64,000 nt of DNA from Marinactinospora thermotolerans DSM 45154 (GCF_900167435.1 NZ_FUWS01000003.1:310001-374000), one strand, 5' to 3'. Shown: positions 7,948 through 17,787, counted from the stretch's first letter. Made by a program: numbers and translations. Notes: generated by a model not told the origin, from the letters alone.

Positions 7948-8752
7948 GGCCCGTTCCACCGAGCGGACGAGGGCCGGCCTTCCGGCGAAACGGTCCCGAG
8001 CGGTTCTTCGGGGCGCCGTCCGATGTCGGACGGCGCCTCGGTGTTCCCCGGGACCGCGGGGACGGTGAATCCGGTGAACACCATGCGGGCGCCGAGGCGG
8101 GCACCCGGTCCCGCCCTGAGCGAAGCGTTCGGTCGCTGATCAGCCGGGACATGCAGGGGCCGGCGACGTGTTGTCGCCGGCCGGTCCGCTTGAGGAGCCC
8201 ACCACCGGCGTACCGTGACCGGCCTACGGTGTTGGACCGGATCTCGGTCCCCCTTCGCTTTGACCGCCAACGGCATGGAGGCGGGGGTGTGCGGGTCCGC
8301 GGTGGTCTCGCCGTCATGTTCTCGCGTCTGGAACCACGCCGTGCCCCGCGCGACCGGTACAGGTGATGGCCACACGAGTCAGCACGAGCTCAGCGAGGTC
8401 CGCACGGTCCCCTGAACCGGCCCCGGCTGGGGAACCGACGGCCACGATGCCGGCCGTCCAGGTTCCGGCGGGCGGAAACCGGCGATGGTTTCGCTTTGCC
8501 GGGACGTGATCGCTGTCCACCGTGCGGCGCTTCGCAGAGATCATCGCCCCCGGAGTGAAACACGGCGCTGAGCCGCCCCTCCGGCGTCCGCCGAAGGCCG
8601 CTGGCGCGTTCGTCGCGACAGCCGGGAAATCCTTTGGCTCCCAGGGGCTGGAGCGCCTGCCGAAAGTGCCGCCAGGGGCCTGAGCCGCGGGTGTGCGAAG
8701 CGTGAGCGCAACTCGGTGGTGTTCGGTGGGGATGTCAGGAAGGCCGGGGCGC
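7948..8752. other. Gene-free interval with further perfect hairpins
   Basis: About 0.8 kb without a credible gene. Two more perfect inverted repeats are present: 12 bp at 8012-8037 and 10 bp at 8158-8182 with loop GTGTT. They are far from the aztD stop, so they are not needed as its terminators. They may shield the next gene from read-through or be parts of an unannotated RNA. Confidence 0.5.
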
Positions 8753-9136
8753 GTGGTCTCGGTATCGCGGAACGTGGCGGTCGACTGTGCGGATGCCCAC
8801 GGGCTGGCTCGGTTCTGGAGCGGTGTGACCGGCCGTCCGCCGCACCCGGAGGCCCGACCGGGTGAACGGGAGACTCAGGTGTTGTCGACGGAGGGCCCAG
8901 TGCCGCACTTCGACCAGGTGCCCGAGGCGAAGACGGTCAAGAACCGGGTCCATCTGTGTTCGCGCCCTGAGACCTCGCGCGATCAGGAGGCGGAGCGGTT
9001 GCCGGGCCTCGGTGCCAGCTTTGTCGCCGACCACCGGAATCCCGATGGTTCGGGATGGGTGATTCTCGCCGACCCCGAAGGCAATGGATTCTGTGTTCTG
9101 CGCGGTGAGTCCGACCGGGCCGCCATGGACTCCTGA
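8753..9136 (+). CDS. VOC (glyoxalase-like) family protein
   Basis: 127 aa from GTG 8753. The opening VSRNVAVDCADAHGLARFWS is the first beta-alpha unit of a VOC domain of the glyoxalase-like type. The ending WVILADPEGNGFCVLRG is the conserved final strand (DPEGNxFC) of this family. The paired beta-alpha-beta modules bind a metal or small ligand in the cytoplasm; the substrate is not evident. GTG 8753 is preferred because AGGAAGG lies about 9 nt upstream and the domain begins at once; an upstream ATG at 8732 would add seven residues. Confidence 0.75.
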   Translation: MVSVSRNVAVDCADAHGLARFWSGVTGRPPHPEARPGERETQVLSTEGPVPHFDQVPEAKTVKNRVHLCSRPETSRDQEAERLPGLGASFVADHRNPDGSGWVILADPEGNGFCVLRGESDRAAMDS

Positions 9137-9142
9137 CGCTTA

Positions 9143-9412
9143 CGCGCTGTCCTGGCCGGCTTCGGATGACAGCCGGTCCGGCCACTCGTCGACGGCTGTG
9201 AGGAGAAAGGTCGCTTCGTGGTGGACGGCGAGCCGGTCATATACCGGGTGGCCGCCGCCCGGTACCTCTTGAGGCGATCGACGCCGCGTTCCGACGGTGT
9301 GGTGCTCGCGGTAGTCGGTCGTGTCGAAGGTCGGCGGGCGGACAGCGCGGGAGTCGGGCTTCCGACGGCCGGTGAGCCGGTCGACCTTGTTCGGGATGGT
9401 GCGGCCGATTCC
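9143..9412 (-). pseudogene. Decayed IS5-family transposase C-terminus
   Basis: Minus-strand translation contains RTIPNKVDRLTG, then RPPTFDTTDYREHHTV, then DRLAVHHEATFLLTAVDEWP. These match the end of IS5-type transposases (IP-K-D..., GGRPP-FD...YR-RH-VE..., RYDKLAVRYEA...). The middle part, GVDRLKRYRAAATRYM, reads in another frame of the same strand, so at least one frameshift is present. The N-terminal half and clear terminal repeats are missing. It is a dead remnant marking past insertion. Confidence 0.75.
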
Positions 9413-10201
9413 AGGACTGCGCGGGTAGGCGCGGCTCTTCCGGGAGGGGCGCCTTGTTCGCGCGGCCGGTGGGGCCGGCCCACCCCCGGGCGGAACAGGG
9501 GGACGCGGTCGGGCGCCGTCTCGAATCGCGGGGAGTCGTCCCGCTGCCCGGCCGTGATCACGGGGGACCCGGGCTTCCGCTCCTCTCCGACGGCCAGGTG
9601 CGGTTCGGTGGTCACAGCGCCGCGTGGGCGGCCGGGCCCGTGGCCGGTCGGCTCCACCCGGACGCCGCCGGGCGGCTCCTTCGGCGACTCCCCCTTTTCC
9701 GCCTCCGCGCGCCGTCCCGCCGCCGGCGGGGGAACGGGTCGTTCCCCCGGGCCGTGCCCGGCGGATGGGTCCCGCCGGGGGAGACCGGTACGCGTCCGAG
9801 ACCGGATGCCGCCGATCGCCTGTCGCCGCGTCCGTATCGGCGGTCGTCCCGGCTTCTTCCCTGTGAGCGGCGACGCTTCCAGCGCCGCCCGTCGCTCGGC
9901 CACCAGACCTCCACGCGGCAGGGGTCAAGCCCGTCCCACCTCAAGCTCCACCCTCGGTACACGCCCTATCGGCAGGCCGTCACCACGCCTGCCGGCGTCT
10001 CCGCACCCCGTCCTCACCACGGGAAGCGGGAGGGGGAAGTAAGGAGGCGGCCGGGAAAGGGCCGTGGCCGGGGGAGATGGACATGGGCGGAGAGGATGGG
10101 CAGAATGCCGGCTCGGGCCGCGGATGCCGGAAGCCCGGTGGCACCTTGCCTGCGGCCCCATGAATGTCTGGGCGCGATGCCCGGGAAGAGGAGGAGCTTC
10201 T
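9413..10201. other. Gene-free interval before the aminotransferase
   Basis: About 0.8 kb with overlapping open frames on both strands, all low-complexity and Arg/Pro/Gly-rich. I recognise no gene. Its 5' part adjoins the IS5 remnant and may be further decayed insertion-sequence DNA. The last bases hold a GAGGAG ribosome-binding site for the next gene. Confidence 0.4.
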
Positions 10202-11392
10202 GTGATCGATCCCGAGCGCGCCGCGGCCGACACCCCTGGCTGCCGTGGGGAAGGGGTCTTCCTCGACAGCGCCGGATCCTCGTTGCCGCCCTCGGTGGTG
10301 CTCGACACCGTGATCGGTCACCTGCGCCGGGAGGCCCAGATCGGCGGCTACCGGGCGGCACACGAGCGGGGCGAGGAGCTGGAGGCCGGATACGAGGTCT
10401 TCGCCGACCTCCTCGGCTGCGCCCCTGAGGAGATCGCGTTCACCGACAGCGCGACGCGGTCGTGGCTGTCCATCTTCGGTGCCGTCCCGCTGGCCGCGGG
10501 TGACCGGATCCTCCTCACGGAGGCGGAGTACGCGGGCAACGCCATCCCCATCCTGCGCCGCGCGGAGGCGGTCGGGGCGGAGGTGCGCGTCGTCCCCTCC
10601 AGCGAGACCGGTGACATCTCCATCGACGCGCTGGCGGACCTCCTGGACGAACGCACACGCCTGGTCTCGCTGGTCCACGCCCCGACCAACGGCGGACTGC
10701 TCGCCTCGGTCCGGGAGGCGGCGGCCCTGGCACGAGACGCCGGAGCCTACGTATTGCTGGACGCCTGCCAGTCGGTGGGGCAGGTACAGGTGCGGGCCGA
10801 CGAGCTGGACGTCGATTTCATCACCGGGACCGGCCGCAAGTGGTTGCGCGGGCCGCGGGGGACGGGGTTCCTCTACGCGCGTCGGGAGGTGCTCGCGGGC
10901 CTCGCCTCGGACGGCGTGGACCTGCGTGGAGGCAGCTGGGTCGAACGCGGCCGGACCGAAGTCCGCGAAGACGCGCGCAGGTTCGAACTGTGGGAGTTCA
11001 GCATCGCGGACCGGTTGGGGCTGATCGCCGCCGCGAGGTACCTGCTCGACCTGGGAGTGGCCGAGGTCGAGGCGGCCGTCCAGGCGGTCAGCGCCCGTCT
11101 GCGGGAGGGGCTGGCGTCCGTGGACGGGGTGGAGGTGCGCGATCTGGGGCCGAGACGGTCGGGGATCGTCTCCTTCACGGTGGAGGGGATGCCCGCTCCC
11201 CGGGTCGTCGAACTCCTGGCCGAGCGGGGGGTCACCGTGACCGTGAGCCGCAGACCCTCCACCCGGATCGACATGGAACGGCGGGGGTTGACGGAGGTGG
11301 TGCGGGCCTCGCCGCACTACTTCGTCTCGCCAGGGGAGGTGGACGCGGCCGTGGCGGCCGTCGCGGAGGTCGCCGCCGGGGCGAGAGGGTGA
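10202..11392 (+). CDS. Class-V aminotransferase-fold PLP enzyme
   Basis: 396 aa PLP-dependent enzyme of aminotransferase class V (cysteine desulfurase/EgtE-like). The pyridoxal-binding segment is DFITGTGRKWLRGPRGTGFL with the Schiff-base Lys in GRKW. Other family marks are LVSLVHAPTNGG and YVLLDACQSVGQ. The C-terminal domain ends with VRASPHYFVSPGEVD. GTG 10202 is chosen because GAGGAG precedes it by 5 nt; an in-frame ATG at 10160-10162 lacks such a site. The substrate is unknown: a C-S lyase, desulfurase or transaminase are possible. An MFS gene lies convergently downstream. Confidence 0.8.
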   Translation: MIDPERAAADTPGCRGEGVFLDSAGSSLPPSVVLDTVIGHLRREAQIGGYRAAHERGEELEAGYEVFADLLGCAPEEIAFTDSATRSWLSIFGAVPLAAGDRILLTEAEYAGNAIPILRRAEAVGAEVRVVPSSETGDISIDALADLLDERTRLVSLVHAPTNGGLLASVREAAALARDAGAYVLLDACQSVGQVQVRADELDVDFITGTGRKWLRGPRGTGFLYARREVLAGLASDGVDLRGGSWVERGRTEVREDARRFELWEFSIADRLGLIAAARYLLDLGVAEVEAAVQAVSARLREGLASVDGVEVRDLGPRRSGIVSFTVEGMPAPRVVELLAERGVTVTVSRRPSTRIDMERRGLTEVVRASPHYFVSPGEVDAAVAAVAEVAAGARG

Positions 11393-11697
11393 GTGCCGCC
11401 TCGCAGGGGTGGTGGTCGGCCTCGCCGGGCGCGTCCGAGATGTCGCCGGAGAGCGGTGCCGTGACGCCTCGCTGAAGGGCGCGGGGCCGGCGCGGGAGGG
11501 GGGTAAGGCGGTCCGAGCGCGGAGCGGCCGACCGATCACCCCGTGTCCCGTCCGGGAGGAGACGCCCCGAATCGGCGGAGATGGTCGGTCAACCGCGAGA
11601 GTGGCACCGTCGCGGCCCACGGCGTGTCAGTTCCTCGAAGGCCGTTCAGAGGTGGGGAGAGGGATCATGTCCGGTTTCAGGGGCGGAGTCGACGAGG
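11393..11697. other. Short gene-free gap between convergent genes
   Basis: 305 bp between the 3' ends of the aminotransferase gene (+) and the MFS gene (-). I see no coding potential and no perfect hairpin. Confidence 0.4.
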
Positions 11698-12969
11698 TCA
11701 CCCGGCCTCGCCGCCTCTGGAATGCCACATCCGGTGCGCCATCAGCATTCCCACCACGGCCATGCTGACCACCGCCACCCCTGACAGGGCGAAGGTCACC
11801 TGCGGCGCGGCCGCCACGTACAACGGGATGATGATCATCCCCAGCGCGCCCGCCGCCCGGATCACCATGTGGTCGGCGGCGAGGACCGCCAGCCGTTCGC
11901 GCTCGCCGTACCGTTCGGCCAGCCAGGCCTGTAGAGTCACGCCCCAAAACGGTGCCGCGACACCGGAGAGGAAGGACACCACCCACAGCGTCGCCATGTT
12001 GGGCGCCACCCCCATGAAGGCCAGCGTCACGCCGTCGCCGATCCAGGCCAGACAGTAGACGCCCAGGAAACCGCCCATGATCTTCAACCGCATGTTGCCC
12101 ACAACGAGGTTGCCGGCCAGCGACCCCACCGCGGTGACCGCGGTGACCATCCCGAAGGTCCCGGCTCCGGCCCCATAGACCTCGGACAGCAGGATCGGCA
12201 GGCCGACGGCGGGGGCCGCGGCGGCGCACAGCCCCAGCCCGTGCAGGGAGACGGCGAAGGTCACGCCGGGGTCGGCGCGCAGCAGGGGCCAGGCCGAGGG
12301 GATCTCGGGGGTGGCGCTGACGGCTTCGGCGACGCCGGGAGCGGGACGGGCCGCCGCGCGGCCGATCACCGCCAGGGTCACCCCGGACGCCGCGAATCCG
12401 GCGGAGGTGATCCAGTAGAACTCGACCTCCGTCATGACCAGCAGCAAAACGCCGATCGAACCGGGGCCGAGGATGCGGGCGACCCGCGTGGACAGGTCGA
12501 GCAGCCCCAGCACCTCGTGGACCTCATCCGGTCCGACCAGCCGGGGAACGAGCCCGGGCAGGACCGGGTCGAACAGTGCCCCGGTCACTCCCAGCACGAT
12601 GGCGACACCCAGCAGGACGGGGATCTGCGCCTCCGGTATCACCCACAGCAGCGGCAGGCAGGCAACCCCTCCGGCCCGCACCGCCTCGACCACGGCCAGC
12701 CGCCGCAACGACGCCACCCGGGACAGCAGCTTCCGCCCGAATGCGCCGATCACGATGTAGGGAATCGATTCCAGGACCGCCGCCAACCCCATCAGGGAGG
12801 CGTTGCGCGTTGTCTCCCACACCAGCCACATCACCGCGAGCGCGTATAACCGCGCCCCTGTCACCGCTAGGAGCTGCGCCCCCCACAACCCGGCGATCCT
12901 CGGCCTGCCCAGCAGTCGCACATACCCCACGCGAGCTCCCATCCCCCTGCTGACCTGCTGACTTGTCAC
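11698..12969 (-). CDS. Major facilitator superfamily transporter
   Basis: 423 aa with about 11-12 hydrophobic helices in two halves joined near residue 200. The cytoplasmic loop between helices 2 and 3 has GRKLLSRVASLRR, a variant of the MFS loop motif. FDPVLPGLVPRLVGPDEVHE resembles the MFS_3/enterobactin-exporter-like group (drug or metabolite efflux). GTG 12969 is preferred since GAGG lies 8 nt upstream; a longer frame to 13122 lacks homology and ATG 12942 has its purine tract too close. The substrate is not indicated. An inverted repeat in the promoter suggests control by a dedicated regulator. Confidence 0.8.
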   Translation of the reverse strand: MTSQQVSRGMGARVGYVRLLGRPRIAGLWGAQLLAVTGARLYALAVMWLVWETTRNASLMGLAAVLESIPYIVIGAFGRKLLSRVASLRRLAVVEAVRAGGVACLPLLWVIPEAQIPVLLGVAIVLGVTGALFDPVLPGLVPRLVGPDEVHEVLGLLDLSTRVARILGPGSIGVLLLVMTEVEFYWITSAGFAASGVTLAVIGRAAARPAPGVAEAVSATPEIPSAWPLLRADPGVTFAVSLHGLGLCAAAAPAVGLPILLSEVYGAGAGTFGMVTAVTAVGSLAGNLVVGNMRLKIMGGFLGVYCLAWIGDGVTLAFMGVAPNMATLWVVSFLSGVAAPFWGVTLQAWLAERYGERERLAVLAADHMVIRAAGALGMIIIPLYVAAAPQVTFALSGVAVVSMAVVGMLMAHRMWHSRGGEAG

Positions 12970-12972
12970 GGG

Positions 12973-12998
12973 TGTTACCTCACTGTGACGCAGTAACA
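12973..12998. promoter_or_regulatory. Inverted repeat upstream of the MFS gene
   Basis: TGTTAC at 12973-12978 and GTAACA at 12993-12998 form a perfect 6-bp inverted repeat with a 14-bp spacer. The spacing puts the half-sites about two helical turns apart, as in many operators. The site is directly upstream of the GTG start and overlaps the ribosome-binding region. Confidence 0.45.
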
Positions 12999-13801
12999 AG
13001 ATCAACTGGCCGGATCGGCGAAGTTGGCGGTGAGCTGGTGGCCAGGTCACCAGGAGGAGAACGACCGGATCGCGTTGAGGGCAAGGGAGGTCATGTCCGG
13101 GGCCAGGGTGAAAGGAATTCACCAGATCGGCCTCGGTGACGAGGTTTCGGGTGGTACATCAGTGCTGTATCGGGCGTTGTCCCTTTTCGGAGTCGGGTGA
13201 GACAGGGGCCGATATCGGCCTGTGGGCGGGCTTCGGCCCCCTATCGGCGTCCGGCTCGAAGAAGGGGCTTTTCCGGTGCGTGCACGGCGGTGTCCGGCCG
13301 GCCGGAGGAGGAGGCGGGACCTCCCTTGCCCGGTCGATGTCGCGAAACAGACCGCGTTCCCCCCGCGAACCGGCCCGCGCCCGAAGGCGGTCCCGCCCTC
13401 GGTGTTCGGGGACGGGTGCCGACCCCGTCGCGCAGCGCCCCGCCGGTCCAGGGGAGGGCCGACACCGCCGGGCACGTCGCCTGCCTTCTCCCGTCGCCCT
13501 TCCCGGCTCCCCGGTCCACGGTCTGTCCGGCGCCGTCGCCGCGGTCGGATCCGGCGTGTGCTGTGTCATGGCGCCGACCTCGTGGAGAGGAGTGTGTAAG
13601 GGCCCGGCCCGGGCAGGGGGAAGCGGTCGTTCCCCGAAGCGGCGGCGATCGGGCGTCCTTGACCCGGCGCGCGCCGGAGCTGTCGGGCGGGGCGCGAGGG
13701 GGCACCGGCCGGTGTCGTGGTGGTGGCGAGGGGCTTTGGCGACCGTTTCGGAAGGCGGGCCGGGGATGTCTTGTCCGTTCGGTCGGCTGGATGTGATCCG
13801 C
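12999..13801. other. Gene-free interval upstream of the TetR gene
   Basis: About 0.8 kb without a recognisable gene; the open frames are low-complexity. A 14-bp perfect palindrome, GGCCGATATCGGCC, is at 13207-13220 and could be a binding site. The interval separates the MFS promoter from the TetR promoter. Confidence 0.4.
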
Positions 13802-13848
13802 TGCACTCGGTGCAGTGCTGCACCCAGTGTAAATATGCACTTAGTGTA
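13802..13848. promoter_or_regulatory. Three phased 13-bp palindromes, probable TetR operators
   Basis: Three copies of TGCAC-NNN-GTGYA lie at 13802-13814 (TGCACTCGGTGCA), 13819-13831 (TGCACCCAGTGTA) and 13836-13848 (TGCACTTAGTGTA). Their starts are exactly 17 bp apart. The last ends 5 bp before the TetR ATG. Autoregulation with cooperative binding of several dimers is inferred. Confidence 0.75.
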
Positions 13849-13853
13849 AAAAC

Positions 13854-14522
13854 ATGGATGACTCCCGACCTTCCACGCCGGGGCGTCGAGAAGCGCTCAA
13901 GGCGCGGCATCGCCAGGCGATCGTCGACGCGACGGCGACGCTCATGCGCGAGCGGCAGGGGCTCGGCTTCACAGTCGATGAATTGGCCGAACGGGCCGAC
14001 GTCTCCCGCCGGACCGTCTTCAACCACTTCGCCTCCGTGGACGACATCGTCTTCGAGGTGTGCAGTGAGGAGGTCGGTGCGCTCATCGGCGACATGGAGG
14101 CCGGGCTCGCGGCCCGGGCCGCCGGCGAGTTCGGCCCCATGCCCGTGTTCGACCAGGTGGCCGACGTCCTGCGGTCGGCCGACCTCGTCTCCGTCATCTC
14201 CTACCTGACCCGGGTCCTCGGCAGCGCGGAGTACGACTTCTCTCCCCACACCCTGGAGTTGTTCACCCGGGTGATCGGCGACTTCGCCGAACGGCTTTCG
14301 GCGTCCCTGATGCGCCACCACCCCTCCAGCGACGTGTTCGTCGTGCACCTGATGTTCGGGGCGCTCACGGCCGGCCTGCTGGTGGTCCGCGAACACTGGC
14401 ACGCGATCACCGGCGGTGTCGACACCGAGGAGTCCAGGCGGGTGTGGGCGGAACTCCTGGAACAGCTGATCGACAGGACACGCGGCGGCTACGGGTCGGC
14501 CTTCCCAGAGACCCAGCCCTGA
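13854..14522 (+). CDS. TetR-family transcriptional regulator
   Basis: 222 aa. The N-terminal helix-turn-helix is canonical: GFTVDELAERADVSRRTVFN followed by HFASVDDIVFEV. The C-terminal ligand domain is all-helical and shows no further clue. ATG 13854 follows a phased operator array by 5 bp, with no ribosome-binding site, so the mRNA may be leaderless. It lies 36 bp upstream of an MMPL transporter in the same direction, a common regulator-efflux pair. It probably represses both until a substrate of the pump binds. Confidence 0.88.
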   Translation: MDDSRPSTPGRREALKARHRQAIVDATATLMRERQGLGFTVDELAERADVSRRTVFNHFASVDDIVFEVCSEEVGALIGDMEAGLAARAAGEFGPMPVFDQVADVLRSADLVSVISYLTRVLGSAEYDFSPHTLELFTRVIGDFAERLSASLMRHHPSSDVFVVHLMFGALTAGLLVVREHWHAITGGVDTEESRRVWAELLEQLIDRTRGGYGSAFPETQP

Positions 14523-14558
14523 GCACGGCTTCTCCCCTCTGAGTATGTGAAGGAAACC

Positions 14559-17069
14559 ATGGCTGAATTTCTCTACCGACTCGGTCGGGGCGCGGCGAGA
14601 CGTGCCCGGACCGTGATCGCCCTGTGGGTGGCGATCCTCCTCGCCGCGGGGGCGGCGTTCGCGCTCTTCTCGGGAGAGCTGAAGGAGACCCTCTCCATCC
14701 CCGGCACCCCCACCTCGGAGGTCAGCGACCGGCTGACCGAGGAGTTCTCCGGCCTGGGCGGCGGGACCGGAACGGTCGTCTTCCAGACCGAGGACGGGGC
14801 GGCCTTCACCGACGAGCAGCGCTCGGCGATCACCGAGCGGATCGCGCAGGTCGCCGACCTGCCGGGGGTCGAGGACGCCGTCGACCCGTTCGCCACCGAA
14901 GAAGCCCGCGCCGAACAGCAGCAGCAGGTCAGTGAGGGCCGCACCGGCATCGACGAGGGGCGCGAGGAGCTTCAGCAGGGACAGGAGGAGCTGGACGAGG
15001 CCCGGGCCCAGGCCGAGGCCGCCGGAATGCTCGACCAGGTCGCCCCGCAACTCGACGCCCAGCAGGCCGAGATCGATGAGGGCCTGGCCACGCTGGAGGA
15101 GCAGAGCGCCCAGCTGGAGGAGGGCGAGGCCCTGCTCGACATGGCCGCCGACATCCGCATGGTCTCCGAGGACGGCAGCGCCGCGCTGTCCAACATCGCC
15201 TTCACCGAACCCCAGCAGGACGTCCCGCAGGAGACCAAGGACGCCGTGATGGCGGTGTTCGAGGACGACCCCGTGGAGGGGGTCACGGTCGATTTCGGAT
15301 CCGACATCGCCATGGCCGTTCCCGACCTCCTGGGCATCGGCGAGGTCGTCGGCCTGGTCGTCGCGGCCGTCGTCCTGGTGATCATGCTGGGCACCCTGGT
15401 GGGGGCCGGCCTGCCCATCCTCACCGCGCTGATCGGCGTCGGCGTGGGCGCTCTGGCCGGACTGTCACTGTCCGACGTGGTCGAGATGGCGTCGGTGACC
15501 CCGATCCTGGGGGTCATGCTGGGCCTGGCGGTGGGCATCGACTACTCGCTGTTCATCATCAACCGGCACCGCATCCAGCTCAAGCAGGGGCGTGACGTCA
15601 AGGAGTCGATCGGCCTGGCCAACGGGACCGCGGGCAACGCCGTGGTCTTCGCCGGCGCCACCGTGCTCATCGCGTTGCTGGGACTCAACCTGACCGGGAT
15701 CGGCTTCCTGGGCGTGATGGGGACCGTGGGCGCCCTGTCCATCCTCGTCGCCGTGCTGATCGCGGTGACGCTCACCCCCGCGCTGCTCTCGCTGGCCGGG
15801 CCGCGGATCCTGTCGCGCCGGGAGCGGGCGCGCCTGGCCGAGGGACCGGCCGTCGCGTCCCAGGAGGGCGACGGGGACGCGGCGGTGCGGCCGATGCGCA
15901 CCGGAGCGGCGGTCGGCCGCGCCCTTCTGGGGATCGCTGTCCTGGTGGTCGTCGCCATTCCAGCGCTCGACCTGCGGTTGGGGCTTCCCGACGGATCGTC
16001 GGAGCCGCACGACTCCACGCAGTACCGCGCCTACTCGATCGTGTCCGAGGAGTTCGGCGCCGGACAGAACGGCACGCTGCTGGTGGCGGCGGACCTGCCG
16101 GGCTCGCCGACGCAGGAGGAGGCCGCCGCCTACCAGCTCCAGCTCGCCGAGGAGCTCTACGGGCAGGACTCCGTCGTGGCGGTCGCGCCCATCGCGATCT
16201 CCGACGACCGCGACCTCGCCACCTTCCAGGTCGTCCCCGAGGACGGGCCGACGAGTGAGTCGACCGAGGAGCTGGTCCACACCCTGCGCGACCTGGCGCC
16301 CTTGGAGGGGGCCGGCACGCTCGGCGTGGCGGGCACGGCCAGCGGCAACATCGACATCTCCGACAAGCTCAGCGACGCGCTGCCGACCTACCTGGCCGTC
16401 GTCGTGGGCTTCTCGCTGGTCATCCTGCTCCTGGTGTTCCGGTCGATCTTCGTGCCCGTTGTCGCGACGCTCGGGTTCATCCTGTCCTACTTCGCGGCGC
16501 TGGGCGGCGTGGTCGCCATCTACCAGTGGGGGTGGCTCGCCGGTCTCTTCGGTGTCGACAGCCCCGGACCGATCCTGAACTTCCTCCCGACGATCCTCGT
16601 GGGGATCCTGTTCGGTCTGGCCATGGACTACATGCTCTTCCTGGGGACGGGCATGCGCGAGGCCTACGTTCACGGTGCGCCGGCGCGGACCGCCGTCGTC
16701 CAGGGGGTCAGGGCCGGCCGCGCCGTCGTGACGGCCGCCGCGATCATCATGATCTCGGTGTTCGGCGGCTTCGTCTTCTCGCACAGCGCGATGATCCGAC
16801 CCGTCGGCTTCGCCCTCGCCTTCGGTGTTCTGCTCGACGCCTTCCTCGTGCGGATGATGCTGATCCCCGCGCTCATGCACCTGGTGGGGGAGAAGGCGTG
16901 GTGGCTGCCGCGCTGGCTCGACCGGATCCTGCCGAACGTCGACGTCGAGGGGTCCGCCCTGGAGCGGCGGCACTCCTCCGCGCCGGCCTCGACCGATACG
17001 GGGGAGTCGGGGCTGGTGAACGCGGCCTCGGGGACCTCTGGACGTGAGGGCTCCGCGTCGGAGGGCTGA
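14559..17069 (+). CDS. MMPL/RND-family transporter
   Basis: 836 aa. Two MMPL repeats are seen: TM1 at residues 20-40, a large extracellular loop, then about five helices each near 255-400 and 615-760. The marker GxxxDY occurs as AVGIDYSLFIINRHR and LFGLAMDYMLFLGTGMREAY. The first loop contains a Gln/Glu-rich coiled coil (residues about 125-200, for example EGREELQQGQEELDEARAQA), unusual in length. The C-terminal tail is Ser/Gly-rich. Such proteins export lipids or drugs by proton motive force. ATG 14559 has AAGGA upstream. Pairing with TetR suggests drug or lipid efflux. Confidence 0.88.
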   Translation: MAEFLYRLGRGAARRARTVIALWVAILLAAGAAFALFSGELKETLSIPGTPTSEVSDRLTEEFSGLGGGTGTVVFQTEDGAAFTDEQRSAITERIAQVADLPGVEDAVDPFATEEARAEQQQQVSEGRTGIDEGREELQQGQEELDEARAQAEAAGMLDQVAPQLDAQQAEIDEGLATLEEQSAQLEEGEALLDMAADIRMVSEDGSAALSNIAFTEPQQDVPQETKDAVMAVFEDDPVEGVTVDFGSDIAMAVPDLLGIGEVVGLVVAAVVLVIMLGTLVGAGLPILTALIGVGVGALAGLSLSDVVEMASVTPILGVMLGLAVGIDYSLFIINRHRIQLKQGRDVKESIGLANGTAGNAVVFAGATVLIALLGLNLTGIGFLGVMGTVGALSILVAVLIAVTLTPALLSLAGPRILSRRERARLAEGPAVASQEGDGDAAVRPMRTGAAVGRALLGIAVLVVVAIPALDLRLGLPDGSSEPHDSTQYRAYSIVSEEFGAGQNGTLLVAADLPGSPTQEEAAAYQLQLAEELYGQDSVVAVAPIAISDDRDLATFQVVPEDGPTSESTEELVHTLRDLAPLEGAGTLGVAGTASGNIDISDKLSDALPTYLAVVVGFSLVILLLVFRSIFVPVVATLGFILSYFAALGGVVAIYQWGWLAGLFGVDSPGPILNFLPTILVGILFGLAMDYMLFLGTGMREAYVHGAPARTAVVQGVRAGRAVVTAAAIIMISVFGGFVFSHSAMIRPVGFALAFGVLLDAFLVRMMLIPALMHLVGEKAWWLPRWLDRILPNVDVEGSALERRHSSAPASTDTGESGLVNAASGTSGREGSASEG

Positions 17070-17184
17070 TCAACGTCCATGTGACCGCCGCGCGGTCGCC
17101 CGCACATGTCGTGGGGCGGCCGCGCGGCGGCGTGCGGGGGCGGTTGCGGCGGGGCGTCCACCGCCTCGGGAACCCGGGGCCTTC

Positions 17185-17787
17185 TCACGTATCGGTGGCG
17201 CGACGCCGGGAGAACCAGGTGACCATGACCCCGTTGTCGAACGCCTTCCGGTCGGTGACGTCGAAGAGGGTGGGGTCGAATTCCCCGTCGAAGACGGGGA
17301 CGCCCGCTCCCGCGACCACCGGGTAACTCTTGATGATCATCCGGTCGATCTCGGGGAGGAGCGCCCCCGCGATCTGGCCGCCACCGCACAGCCAGATGTC
17401 CTTGCCCTCCTCCTTCTTGAGCGCGCGGACCAGGCCGAGGGGGTCGCTCTCGACCACGGTCACGTCCGGATGGGGGCTGTCGCCCAGCGTGCTGGACACC
17501 ACGTACTGGCGTAGGTGGGCATAGGGGCTGGTGATGCCCTCCTGCAACGCGGGCTGGTAGCCGCCCAGGCCCATCACCACGGTGTCGAAGCGGACATTGG
17601 GGGCGTCGGTGAGACCGAACAGGTCCCGGGCGGCGGTGGGGACGGTCTCGGGAAGGTGCTCGTTCATCCAGGTGCTGTAGGCGGTGGCCTGTTCCCCCTC
17701 GCCCTGGGGGAAGAAGTCGTATTCGCCCCGCGGACCCGCGATGCGGCCGTCGATGGTGACGGCGATGTAGTAGACGAGCTCGCGCAT
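17185..17787 (-). CDS. Dihydrofolate reductase-family (RibD C-terminal-like) protein
   Basis: 200 aa. The opening MRELVYYIAVTIDGRIAGPR and the later KDIWLCGGGQIAGALLPEID are typical of the DHFR/RibD_C oxidoreductase family, which binds NADPH in the cytoplasm. The substrate of this subgroup is usually unknown. ATG 17787 is preferred, with GGAG 8 nt upstream; a longer frame to 17838 adds an unrelated stretch. It is convergent with the MMPL gene. A dedicated role cannot be assigned. Confidence 0.82.
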   Translation of the reverse strand: MRELVYYIAVTIDGRIAGPRGEYDFFPQGEGEQATAYSTWMNEHLPETVPTAARDLFGLTDAPNVRFDTVVMGLGGYQPALQEGITSPYAHLRQYVVSSTLGDSPHPDVTVVESDPLGLVRALKKEEGKDIWLCGGGQIAGALLPEIDRMIIKSYPVVAGAGVPVFDGEFDPTLFDVTDRKAFDNGVMVTWFSRRRATDT

